Source: Pelargonium nanum
Lineage: Eukaryota > Streptophyta > Magnoliopsida > Geraniales > Geraniaceae
Reading direction: 5' to 3'
Assembly (NCBI GenBank): GCA_036897485.1
Contig: JAYMTF010001391.1
Coordinates: forward strand, 1-23,711
Length of the DNA stretch: 23,711 nucleotides
Part shown: positions 1-13,306 of the stretch, piece after piece
How positions within the stretch are numbered: the first letter of the stretch is position 1
Layout of the letters: every line of letters starts with the position of its first letter
Program-made: the position numbers and the translations under genes
Notes under the pieces: generated by a model
Database searches by the model: none
Seen by the model: the letters and a program-made list of their open reading frames with translations, nothing else
What the model was told of the DNA's origin: nothing

Positions 1-1753
1 AGATCTTTCATTTTAGTGTGTAATGCAAGTCAACCAAACCACCCAACTTTCAAAAAGCAGAAAATTTAGTATAATTACAAATGCTACCCAACAATTTAGT
101 ATAATTACAAACACACACTCTCTCAAAGATATTGTGAAAATGATATATGAAGTAAATACAGTAGGAATGTAGAAGTAACGTATCGACTCTAAGTTGTTGG
201 AATTTTTATTCACGACTGATTATAAAGAATGAGAGTGACTTAGTTTAAGTCAATGTGATATTCAAATTTTTAGAGATGAGAAAAAGAGTTACTATGTGAG
301 TCCAATTCAATCAATAATATGTGCTTAATTCCAACAGTCCATTATAATTTTCTATATCAATCTAAGTAATACAATTTTACTTTTCCCCCTTTTCTTCACA
401 AAAAGTTCCTATGAAAGTAATCTGAATTACAAAGAAATAAAAGTAAATCGACCTAACATTACTATGGACAATTATAAAAGTCTTTTTCAACTTAAGTATG
501 CATGTCACGAACATCATAGTTCTTCAAAAGTCAGGTATCTCTTAAAGATGCAAGTATCGAGCCAATTACAATTTGTTGCATATTAAATTTCAATGGATTT
601 TGTGATTTCCTAAATCATAATAGCACTAAAAATAGAGCCACCCAACAATGAGAGATAGTTTCATCGCCCGTCCAATTCATAGGAAAAATAAAAATAGCTG
701 ATTTAAGAAGTACGATGTTGTTAATACCGGAAAGAGACCACAAAGAGAGAGGCCCGAAAATTCGCCTTGGAGAATGGATCCAGGAAAAAAACTTTTTCAT
801 GCACTTGAGCTAGATATGTATATTATCTTGGGTATTAGTAAGTTTGTCATCAATTTAGAAAGTAAGCTTTATATATCCTATGACTCTGTAAGTATCCTGT
901 TAATTTTTGGTTGTTAGGACTATTATTATTAAAAAAAATTGTATGTGTGCACAAAAGATAGTCTAACTATAAACTGAATATAAATAACCGAAGGTCATCA
1001 AAAACCAAATCATCGAAACACCATTTTGGACATATGAAACATAAATATCGCCTGATCAGACGGAAGTAGCCAACCAAATCTTGCAAAAGACGATCTAACC
1101 AGAAACTAATTAAAATTAATCAAAGTGAACAAATCAGATCATCATTACATAAACCATCTTGAACATATGGATGACAAAAAATAAGAAATATTAGAACGAA
1201 TATTTAAAAACTTGCAGATTCACTGTCGTCTATCCATACTTTGCGAGGGCATAAAAATTGAGACACAATATTTCATCATAGATTCACAACATCATCTAAA
1301 TAGATCACTCGACTCCCAAACCCGAAGGACGGGAAAGAAATTCTCGAATTCAAACACCAATTTCCAAAACACCCAACAAATTCTAAACAATTCTTAAATT
1401 TGCAAAACACCGCACAAAAGCATGCACAATTGAAACCGCAGAACTGAGATTAACGCTAGAGAAGAAAGAAATAACTTAGATGATCAAAGCAATAAAAGAG
1501 ACAAAAGCAAAAAAAAATATCTTGTTCTTGGGATTTTAATTGAGAATAACGGAGAATTCAAAGCTCAAGCTTAACTTAGACAGTAGCAGAACTAAGACTT
1601 TTTTCTTAAAGATCTTTTTTTACTTATGGGTTCTGCATAATTATTATCTGAGAAGAAGAATGCAATTAAATGGATGAAAAAAAAACTGAAAGAAAATAAA
1701 AACTGCTATATACGTGGGCTTGTGGTGGGGGAGAAAACCATTTACAACTGATT
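1..1753. other. gene-free AT-rich intergenic stretch
   Basis: I see no convincing gene here. Open frames are short and look like nothing known. The stretch is AT-rich with poly-purine patches around 1440-1530. A 20-bp direct repeat (aaatttagtataattacaaa) occurs near 63-82 and 93-112. A solo-LTR-like fossil at 195-336 is listed separately. The DNA just left of the LINE (1700-1753) reads straight into the left target-site duplication, so it is the original flank of the insertion site. Confidence 0.6.
195..336. mobile_element. possible short solo LTR (TRIM-like fossil) or MITE-like element
   Basis: A 142-bp segment starts tgttggaatt and ends aattccaaca, so its ends are a perfect 10-bp inverted repeat with the TG...CA termini typical of plant LTRs. 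Its size suits the short LTRs of TRIM-type elements. No matching 5-bp target duplication is visible (taagt on one side, gtcca on the other) and no internal retroelement domain lies beside it. It could equally be a small inverted-repeat element or coincidence. It would be an old, non-coding fossil. Confidence 0.3.
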
Positions 1754-1771
1754 TAGATTGATAAACATATA
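1754..1771. repeat. left target-site duplication of the LINE
   Basis: The 18-mer tagattgataaacatata here is repeated exactly at 6802-6819, with the LINE between. It adjoins the (TA)n tail, so its last few bases are ambiguous with the tail. An exact 18-bp match at the two predicted ends of an L1-type element is the hallmark of target-primed reverse transcription. Confidence 0.9.
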
Positions 1772-1786
1772 TATATATATATATAT
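1766..1786 (-). repeat. (TA)n tail of the LINE
   Basis: An uninterrupted run of alternating AT of about 20 bases follows the ORF2 stop after only some 8 bases. It takes the place where most L1 elements have poly(A). The left target-site duplication also ends in atata, so the tail/duplication border cannot be fixed to the base. Confidence 0.75.
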
Positions 1787-1793
1787 TAATTCA

Positions 1794-4700
1794 TCAATCA
1801 TCCAAACATAACTGAGAAATTGGAACCGGGCCATTATACCCAATCCAGCCCTTCGGGCCTACTACACAAACTGAAGACCTAGCAATACTATGGGCCACCT
1901 TGTTTGCAGTTCTACGAATAAAGCAAAAGTCCAAACTAGAAAAATGGGATAAAATACCTCGAATATCTCCAATGATAAGACCCAAGGAGGCACTGTTAAC
2001 CTCCCCTCCGGCCTTAATAAGTTCCACTATCGAACAAGCATCAGATTCCACCGTGACTCTATCCCAGCCTTGAGTTATAATCCATCTAAGAGCTTCCTTG
2101 ATGGACATCGCCTCTACCATGCCGGAATCCCAGACTTCGTCCCAACCAACTCGGCCTCCACCCATACATTCACGTGAGTGATTTCGAACTACCCAGCCGC
2201 CCCCCGACCTCCCTGCCTCCTCAAAAATAGCAGCATCAACATTCATTTTCAGGCAGCCCTCCAACGGGGGTTTCCAGTGGGAAGAAACAGGGGAGTTGGA
2301 AGTAGGATTGACAGTATTTAAAGCCTTGTGAGCCTCTTGAACCTTTGACCAAGCAGCTGACATGGAGTCAGTCATTGAAATCATCTCCTCCGGCAAGCCC
2401 ATTTACCCGACCAAACTCCATTGTTTCGAAATTTCCAGAGTCCCCATCCAACATACAAAGCCCGCATAAGAAGCTCACTGTCACCCCGGGATATCAACAT
2501 GAGAAACCATTGTTCCATACTTGATGTAGCCATACTATAACCTGCCAGACCCAACTTCCTCCAGCAAGCCACAGCAAAATCACACTTGAAGAAACCGGAA
2601 GATTTCCTGCCATGACTCTCCAATAAAAATGTTTTATTTTTGACTGAATGGGTAGAGCCAAAGCTTCTTCTAGAGTGGAGTCCCGCCAGCTGTCCCAGCT
2701 GGTCTAGCCAAATGACGGTACCCACTTTTAACAGAAAACGAACCATTCTTCTCAAAAGACCATACCCATGAATCCGGCACTCGACGAGAGCTAAAGGGAA
2801 TTTCCAAGATTTCTCGCCATGTACAATTCGAGAAGAAAAGTTTGATTTTGTCAATGTCTCGTTCCCCTGAAGCTTCATCCCGGAGATTCACAACCGATAA
2901 GGATCGAGCAGTAACATCATCAACAGTATCTCTCAAAAGAGGCCGAAAATTCGGCAAGGTTGGAACCCACGGATCGGAGCAAACTCGAATATTATTTCCA
3001 GAACCAACTCGCAAATACGCACCTGATTGGATAAGTGGTTGAGCAGAACGGTTGCTTCTCCAAATGAAACTTGGATTAGCTCCAATAGGCGCTGAGAAAG
3101 CTGATGAATTCGGGAAATAGTGCGCTTTAAAAACGCAACTAAATAAGGATGATGGAACCAGCTCCAACCTCCAGAGTTGTTTCCCCAATAGTGCCAAATT
3201 GAATTCATTAAGCTGCCTGAATCCAAGGCCACCATCCACCTTATTTGCACATAATTCCGACCAAGCTTTCCATGGGATACCGCGAGAATTACGACCCCCT
3301 GATCGCCACCAAAAGAAGTTAAGTAGGACCTCCAATTTAGTAACAATCGTCTTCAGAATAAGATAAATACTCATAAGATATGAAGGAACAGCCTGGGCTA
3401 CTGCTTTAATCAGAATTTCCTTTCCGGCTTTCGATAACGCTTTGGAGCTCCATGATGAGATACGGGCATGTACCTTTTCGACAACTCCAGCAAACACTTG
3501 GACCCGGTTGCCTCCAACCCCAGCCGGCGCCCCAAGATACTGGCCGACCACCTCGGCCTGCTGGACCTGAAGAATGTCCGCCACCTGCTGCCTTGCTGTA
3601 GCTCCCGTGTTCAAACTAAAAAAGACAGTCGACTTGTGATAATTTACTCGCTGCCCCGACCCTTGCTTATATAGAAAGGATTTCTTTTACAACTCTGGCC
3701 TCCTCTTCGTTTGCATTAAAAAAGATTAATGCATCATCTGCAAAGAACACAAGCGAAACTGACGGAGCCTGACGAGCAACTTGACACCCATGAATTAATC
3801 CTCTTTATTCCCTTTCTTGAAGAAGAGTCGAAAGGCCTTCAGTACAAATCAGAAACAGATACGAAGAAATCGGATCACCCTGTCGGATCCCACGACTCGA
3901 TAAAATCACATTTGATAGTTCTCTTTCAAACTCCACACGAAAAGAGACTGTGCGAACACAGCTCATAATCAAACCAACCAATCTCGAGTCGAATCCAAGA
4001 GCTAACATCATGTGCTGAAGAAAATCCCATTCAACCGAGTCATATGCTTTAGCCATGTCAAGCTTCAAAACACTCTAACATCCTAGACCCGACGTCTTCC
4101 TGCGAAGGTAATGAAATATTTCATTAGCCACACAAATGTTATCCGAGATTAATCGACCCGGAATAAAATCACTCTGGGAATCATAAATTAAATCATTCAG
4201 GATTGGTTTCAATCGATTTGCAATTGTTTTGGATATAATCTTATAAAGCACGTTGCACAATGCGATTGGTCGAAGATCATTCACTGAAGCCGGGGAGCAC
4301 TTCTTCGGGATTAATACAAGGTTGGTCTCATTAAGATGATCCGGGATAGTTCCTTTATAAAGAATATCTAAACATGCAGTTGTAACGTCCAGAGCAATTA
4401 TATGCCAAAATTTATGATAAAAAGCGGGATTAAATCCATCTGGGCCAGGTGCCTTATCCGGGTGCATCGAATAAACCGCTTTTAATCTCTTCCGGGCAGT
4501 AGTCACGTAAATCATTATGTACATTAATAACACGGACCGACACATGTTGAATAATTGCTTGCACTGTGGATCCCTGTGACTGAAATTGTCTATCAAAATG
4601 GGACCTCATCATCTCCCGAATAGCATCGTGACCTTCAAAACAATCACCATTTACGTCCCGCAGCTTTTCGATCTTATTTGATTGCTTTCTTGTAGACGCA

Positions 4701-5605
4701 TAGCAATGAAAGAACTTGGTATTGCGATCTCCTTCCAATAACCAATTCGCCTTGGCCCGTTGTTTCCAATACGCTTCTTGTTTTGCAAGCAAACATAAGT
4801 AATTTTTCCTCGCTTCCTCTGCCAACATTCGACCATGCGGATCTCGACGTAAACTCAACCTGTCCAGCCGCCGAGATGCAGCCTTGACATCTGCATTCAA
4901 GCCCTTTGTCGATCTCAAACCCCAGGTTGTCAGAGCAGAACTACAGCTCGAAATTTTTTCAAAAACCGGCGGACCCTCCCAGCTCTCTTTAATCGTCCGT
5001 TCACAACCTTCTTCCGTCAACCAAAAATTCTCAAACTTAAAACGGTATACTCTCTGCCTATTTGTACCATGATCCGGAGCAATGTGTAGTGGACAATGGT
5101 CGGAGGAAGAGAAAGCCAGATGCCGAACTCTCCAGCTAGTAAATCGTTCTCTCCAAGAATTTGATCCAAAAGCGCGACCCAACCTTTCTTCGATTTGAAT
5201 ATTTGACCCCGACCCCCGACGCCAAGTGTACTCATATCCCGAATAGCCAAGATCAGATAACCCAGAGTCAGGTATGGCATTATTAAACCCAGACATTAAA
5301 GCAGTAGGTTGAGGTAAGCCACCTCGCTTTTCATGAGATTCCATAAAGTGTCGTGAACTGCTAATTAGGGATACTTGGACCCGATCAACCCAAAAAAGGG
5401 CTAAGCCGCCGCTTCTCCCGACACAATCCACTGCATAACATCCACACATACCCAGTTTAACTCTAATTCGCTCAAGCTCCTGACGAGATCGCCTCGTCTC
5501 AATCAGTAACACAAGCTCATGCTTCTTTTCTTGCACAAGGTTGTGCAACACTTGAACTGTGCGCGGGTTGCCCAAGCCGCGACAGTTCCAAGCTAGAAGA
5601 CTCAT
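1794..5605 (-). pseudogene. LINE ORF2 remnant: endonuclease, reverse transcriptase, RNase H
   Basis: The translation starts MSLLAWNCRGLGNPRTVQV, the usual start of plant L1 APE-type endonucleases, and keeps the late endonuclease motif SSSDHCPL (about 5080-5105). The central endonuclease segment is missing: the text jumps near 5335-5345 from the SSSRHFM region to EKRGG, so the catalytic GDFN stretch is lost (about 60-70 residues by comparison with the family). Reverse transcriptase blocks follow: HPDKAPGPDGFN (about 4435-4470), DLRPIALCNVLYKI, QSDFIPGR, KLDMAKAYDSVEWDFL, RQGDPIS and FFADDALIFF (about 3720-3747). Then come the LSKAGKE and FWW blocks, a shortened zf-RVT region (around 2670-2730) and a plant-type RNase H domain (1794-2330) with NVDAA, EAL and VESDA acidic motifs. 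Breaks: frame changes near 4470, 3667, 2700 and 2400, and in-frame stops at 4075-4077 and 3805-3807. The RNase H end is intact to its stop. Confidence 0.9.
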
Positions 5606-6649
5606 TCTTCTTGGCAAACCTGCATCTCCAGGTCTGCCGTCATCAAGTTTTTTTGTCCATCAACGGAAGTATTCTTCACTCCTTCATCGGCAACATCCTT
5701 CGCCCCCTCACTCCTTCTGCGTTCCGGAACCGCAGAACCCTCAGGCACCATACATTCCTTTTGTAAAACTGTCGGGTCGATACGGACACTCACTGTTTTC
5801 GGCCTAGGAACCAATGGTTGCTCTTCTCCAGCCTGCAGCCATGCATCGCCATATCTAGAGTTACATCCCTTTGTTGCTCTCAAGTATCCATCATACACTC
5901 GTTCCCATCCCGGGTTTGGATCAACCAGAAAACACGTTCACTTTCCTTCAACTTGGCCAAGGCGCCCACAGTAAAAACAGAAATTTTGGAGTTTTCGTAT
6001 TGAAATGAAACTTGCGCACGTCCAACACCCGTGAATTCCAGCGTTACTCTTCGTCGCAGAGGTTGTCGAACGTCGAACAGGACCCGAAAGCGCACATATG
6101 AGTTCAAGCCACCCTTAAAATTCATCCGATCCGCCTCTTGGAAAGTACCAATCACGTTCCCAAGATCTCTGCAAACTCTGTCCGTAATATATCCCTTCGG
6201 GATGCCTCGTGCATGCACCCAAAAACTCGTGGTCCAGAGTTCCATAGTAGTCGGGTGTTCTTGAAACCCTATCTCCTTCATCAATAGTATGTGTCCATTA
6301 AACGTCCATATCCATCATTGATCATTTCCTTCGCATCCTCTTCACAGAAAAACTCGAACAGAAACCTAGTTTAACGGATTTGTTGAGTGGGGTCAGTAAT
6401 ATCAGTGATTCGCACCCCCATTGATGGCCTCCACGACCCCGCCATCATCTGCCTCATGTTTGGAAAGTTAATCGGAGCTTCGGTCAGAAAACGTCCTGCA
6501 TAACTCCAAATAGTGGTTTTAGGTTGCTCCCGTGGCATATCATCCTAGCCATAACGGATCACTCCATCGTCATCGTCCATGGCCAAACGACCAACCCTAT
6601 TAGCAACTTCCTCCACGTCCTTGCTGCCACCGCTTCCCTCTCCTGCCAT
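5602..6649 (-). pseudogene. LINE ORF1 remnant (DUF4283 / CCHC-knuckle nucleic-acid-binding protein)
   Basis: The start MAGEGSGGSKDVEEVANRVG resembles plant L1 ORF1 N-termini. The next parts read as a DUF4283 domain: RFLTEAPINF, then (from 6284) the segment with LWTTSFWVHARGIPKGY and PLRRRVTLEF. In the next frame, near 5960-6000, comes NFCFYCGRLGQVEGK. This is a CCHC_4-type knuckle in which the histidine position is Gln. The protein would bind element RNA. Defects seen: a stop after IRYG (6545-6547), another after QQIR, a frame change near 6310 and another near 5990. The C-terminal frame (5898-5602) is open and ends in TGA, overlapping the ORF2 start codon. Confidence 0.8.
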
Positions 6650-6801
6650 TTGTACGCACGCCTTGCACCGAGAATCAAAGCAAAACGACCAGAAAAACCA
6701 GTGTGCACAACTCTGCACCGCAATCCAGAAACCCTTGCCGACCTTACTTGTCAAGGGAGACAAGACACGCAATAGCGAGAGAGACCGCCTCAACAATAAA
6801 A
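6650..6801 (-). other. LINE 5' leader (untranslated region / internal promoter area)
   Basis: About 150 bases lie between the right target-site duplication and the ORF1 start. In this clade the leader normally carries an internal promoter. The first bases on the element strand are TTTTATTGTTGAGGCGGTC, followed by a CT-rich patch. No specific promoter motif can be assigned. Confidence 0.5.
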
Positions 6802-6819
6802 TAGATTGATAAACATATA
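6802..6819. repeat. right target-site duplication of the LINE
   Basis: An exact copy of the 18-mer at 1754-1771, directly next to the LINE 5' end. Taking one copy away with the element restores a continuous flank (…actgatt + tagattgataaacatata + agtaatag…). Confidence 0.9.
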
Positions 6820-7382
6820 AGTAATAGATATCACAACAAATAAAAAAAAAATCTAAAATCTTAGGTAGTGACACGTGTCTAGTCTTGGTATTGCTTTATA
6901 TATATTATAGATTGGTGATAATTAATCTTGTTGAGCCATGTCAGTCAAGCCAATATGTATATTCATGAATGTTACAAAACTGCAAAAATAGAGAAATCAA
7001 GAAGATATGGACATTCTAGCAGAAGCATAGTGAACACAACTCCAACCATACAACAATAATAAAGAGAACCAGATGATGCAAATTTAAATCACTTTTGGAA
7101 CATTGTTCAACAATCAAAGAAACTTGTTTACTCTATACTATGCACAGTGTGTTGTGTTCAAAGCAATGCATGGACGACAAGCTTCAAAAGTATACATAAG
7201 GAGTAGCGCACCGCACCTTCATCCACAAGAGATGAGCTCTCAAGGGCATAGACGGACAATTAGGCTCGGATTATGTGATGCAAATACTCCACCTTGCAAC
7301 GAGAGATGATACGATTTAAGTTTTTTCTTTTCTTTTCTTGTAGGGCTCGGAATGTTGAATGAACAATGACAGAAAGACGTGT
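6820..7382. other. RPT6 3' UTR and downstream flank
   Basis: Non-coding. The part just left of the RPT6 stop (roughly 7090-7382) is the likely 3' UTR. No single polyadenylation signal stands out. Farther left are a palindromic G-box (6870-6879) and an AT run (about 6895-6911). No other gene is visible. Confidence 0.6.
6870..6879. promoter_or_regulatory. palindromic G-box / ABRE-like site
   Basis: gacacgtgtc is a perfect 10-bp palindrome around CACGTG, the core bound by plant bZIP and bHLH factors, and contains ACGTGTC, an ABRE-like core. About 20 bp to its right is tttatatatatta, which could act as a TATA box on the plus strand. No gene start follows it, so its role is unknown and chance is possible. 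Confidence 0.35.
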
Positions 7383-11679
<4,297 letters not shown>

Positions 11680-11790
11680 CGCGGTAGTAGCTGTGACCGA
11701 GATTTGGGGTTTGGAATCAACGGAAAACAGAGAGAGAAAATACGTGAAAATTGGGAGAAATCAAATTGTTAGGCGATGGAAGGTTTCGTT

Positions 11791-11797
11791 TTATATA
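11791..11797 (-). promoter_or_regulatory. RPT6 TATA box
   Basis: The minus strand reads CCCTATATAAAACG here, about 115 nt upstream of the ATG at 11679. This would put transcription start near 11760 and give a 5' UTR of about 80 nt. No intron is needed in this leader. Confidence 0.6.
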
Positions 11798-11870
11798 GGG
11801 CCTTGCTGCTTGCTTAGCTCGGATTTGCTTTTACAAACTCAGGAGGTGAAGACGGAAAGAGAAGTAATTG

Positions 11871-11903
11871 TGGGCCTGGGCTTCCATTTGGGTCCTATGG
11901 GCT
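11871..11903 (-). promoter_or_regulatory. cluster of site II (TGGGCY) elements upstream of RPT6
   Basis: Three TGGGCC/TGGGCT motifs occur at 11871-11876, 11877-11882 and 11898-11903, some 75-110 bp upstream of the TATA box. Site II elements bind TCP factors and are typical of proteasome, ribosomal and other proliferation-linked plant genes, often together with telo-boxes as seen here. Confidence 0.55.
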
Positions 11904-11945
11904 TGGACTTAGAAGTTAAATTGCTGAATCTACTTTTGAAAGAAA

Positions 11946-11961
11946 ATAATTGAACATTTTT
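11946..11961. repeat. left target-site duplication of the intergenic SINE
   Basis: ataattgaacattttt is repeated exactly at 12188-12203. The run of T continues to 11966 as the A-tail of the minus-strand SINE. Confidence 0.85.
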
Positions 11962-12187
11962 TTTTTCTAAACCATGAGGTTACTGAGTGGGCCCGCAAAT
12001 TTGCAGTTGCATCTTTAAGTCGTTCTACCATACCCAAACTAATCCTCATCGAGCCGGGTAGGACCATAAGGGCGGAAAAAACTCTCCCTATCAAGTTTTA
12101 ACGCAACTGCATTCCCTGAGACTCGAACTCGAGACCTCAGATTAAGCTGGAACAACCTCTTAGCAGTTGACCCACGCACTTGGTGGT
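11962..12187 (-). mobile_element. tRNA-derived SINE
   Basis: An about 226-bp element on the minus strand with exact 16-bp target-site duplications. Its 5' part reads ACCACCAAGTGCG, then a box A-like GTGGGTCAACTGCTAAGAGG (about 12155-12175), then a box B-like GAGTTCGAGTCTC (about 12119-12131), the two parts of an RNA polymerase III promoter. A tRNA-unrelated body follows and ends in a short A-tail (T run at 11957-11966 on plus). It is non-coding and needs a LINE partner to move. It lies between the RPT6 and H2A.Z promoters. Confidence 0.85.
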
Positions 12188-12203
12188 ATAATTGAACATT
12201 TTT
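12188..12203. repeat. right target-site duplication of the intergenic SINE
   Basis: An exact copy of the 16-mer at 11946-11961, next to the SINE 5' end. Confidence 0.85.
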
Positions 12204-12545
12204 AGCTTGTAAGTTGTTCAACATATATCTTATAAGCATTAAAATAGTTATTTTTATCTTTTTGTAAAATTTAGAAACAGTTGATTTCGAGCATTTATCC
12301 ATATTATTAATGTATTTTACAATCATTTTGGTATAGTAAACATATTACCAATATTTTTGATTGAGCAATTCAAATGTTTATTAGCATTTTCTTCCCAAAT
12401 AATTAATAACCCATTGCTAAAAAGAGTCAAAACACAAAAAATGTATATAAACTCTACCTACTTATAATTTATTTTCTTAGAAGCTAATCCAAACACTTTA
12501 TGAATACTTTGAAGATGTATTATTTTTCTTCGCAAACTCCAAAAT
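12204..12545. other. AT-rich spacer without a visible feature
   Basis: I see no open frame, element end or RNA gene between the SINE and the tandem duplication. Confidence 0.5.
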
Positions 12546-12940
12546 AAGACTAAATACAATATACTAGGAAACCCTAATGTGTGACTTGTGCGTGGGTGAT
12601 AAGCCACCATAATGACCCAAACACTAACACACATCAAAGGTAAATGAGAAAGGATAGGACGATGCGTAGGAATTGTCGAAAAAACACCAAAAAAACTTGT
12701 AATTACACATATAAAGAGAGATGAGTGAACTTCGTATGAACAACATGACTTAATATAATATATTAGAAAACTTTAATGTATGACTTGCATGCGAGCGATA
12801 AGTCACCAATCACCATAATGATCTAAATGTTAATCACATCAAACATGAACGAGAGAGAAAATAGCTGGTGTACAACAATTGTCGAGAGAGCACCAAAAAT
12901 ATTGTAGGAGTATATACAAAGAGACGTGAGATCGTTCTTC
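12546..12940. repeat. diverged tandem duplication, about 199-bp period
   Basis: Unit 1 (about 12546-12740) and unit 2 (about 12745-12940) share blocks in the same order. The blocks are gact-aata-aatata, aatgtrtgacttg, gcg-gcgataag-caccataatga, ttgtcga-a-a-caccaaaaa, and a-agagacgtgag / agagagatgagtg followed by cttcgt. The offset at the gacttg block is 199 bp. Small indels and many substitutions separate the copies, so the duplication is not recent. No coding potential or transposon ends are visible. Confidence 0.75.
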
Positions 12941-13164
12941 GTTTTCAATGAGTATTGCGTCAAATAATAATTCTCATTATATTTCAGATTATTTTATTTT
13001 ACTTTTAAGAAGAAAAAGTAAAGTATGAAATTGTCACGAAATTCAAGAGAGTCAACATACACTTATCCATAAAAAAAACTGAAAATACTCCAAAGAATTG
13101 AACACCAGTGGCAACATTGTAAATCTAGAGATACAAGAAGGTCAGTTTTGTCATCCGAGCCCGT

Positions 13165-13171
13165 TTATAAA
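13165..13171 (+). promoter_or_regulatory. H2A.Z TATA box
   Basis: ttataaa lies about 136 nt upstream of the start codon. A pyrimidine-rich stretch (ccctctccttctctctc, about 13242-13258) in the presumed 5' UTR is a plant Y-patch-type core promoter or leader element. Confidence 0.6.
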
Positions 13172-13306
13172 GTCACCTCCTCTACCAACTTGGTTCGACC
13201 CCAACCTCCAAACCCAAGTGCGTGCTATTCCTCCCACAGACCCTCTCCTTCTCTCTCATTCGGAGCTTTTCTCGTTTCGTTTCTCTGCAATTTTTTGGCG
13301 GGAACA

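Larger units (their letters stand above)
1772..6801 (-). mobile_element. L1-clade LINE (non-LTR retrotransposon), decayed, RNase H-bearing
   Basis: This is an about 5.0-kb plant L1-type LINE whose sense strand is minus, so its 5' end is near 6801 and its 3' end near 1772. The order is a 5' leader (6650-6801), ORF1 (6649-5602), ORF2 (5605-1794), a 3' UTR of about 8 bases, then a (TA)n tail. Flanks are identical 18-bp target-site duplications. Nearly full length from leader to tail, it was not a 5'-truncated insertion. Both ORFs are interrupted: ORF1 by several stops and at least two frame changes; ORF2 by two in-frame stops, about four frame changes and two internal deletions. It cannot now encode its own proteins. 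The perfect duplications argue against great age. It sits about 580 bp downstream of the RPT6 stop codon in the same orientation. Confidence 0.92.

Noticed and set aside
13148-13306. In-frame upstream ATG that would add 53 residues to H2A.Z
   Set aside because: It lies before the TATA box, and the normal H2A.Z N-terminus MSGKGAKGL begins at 13307.
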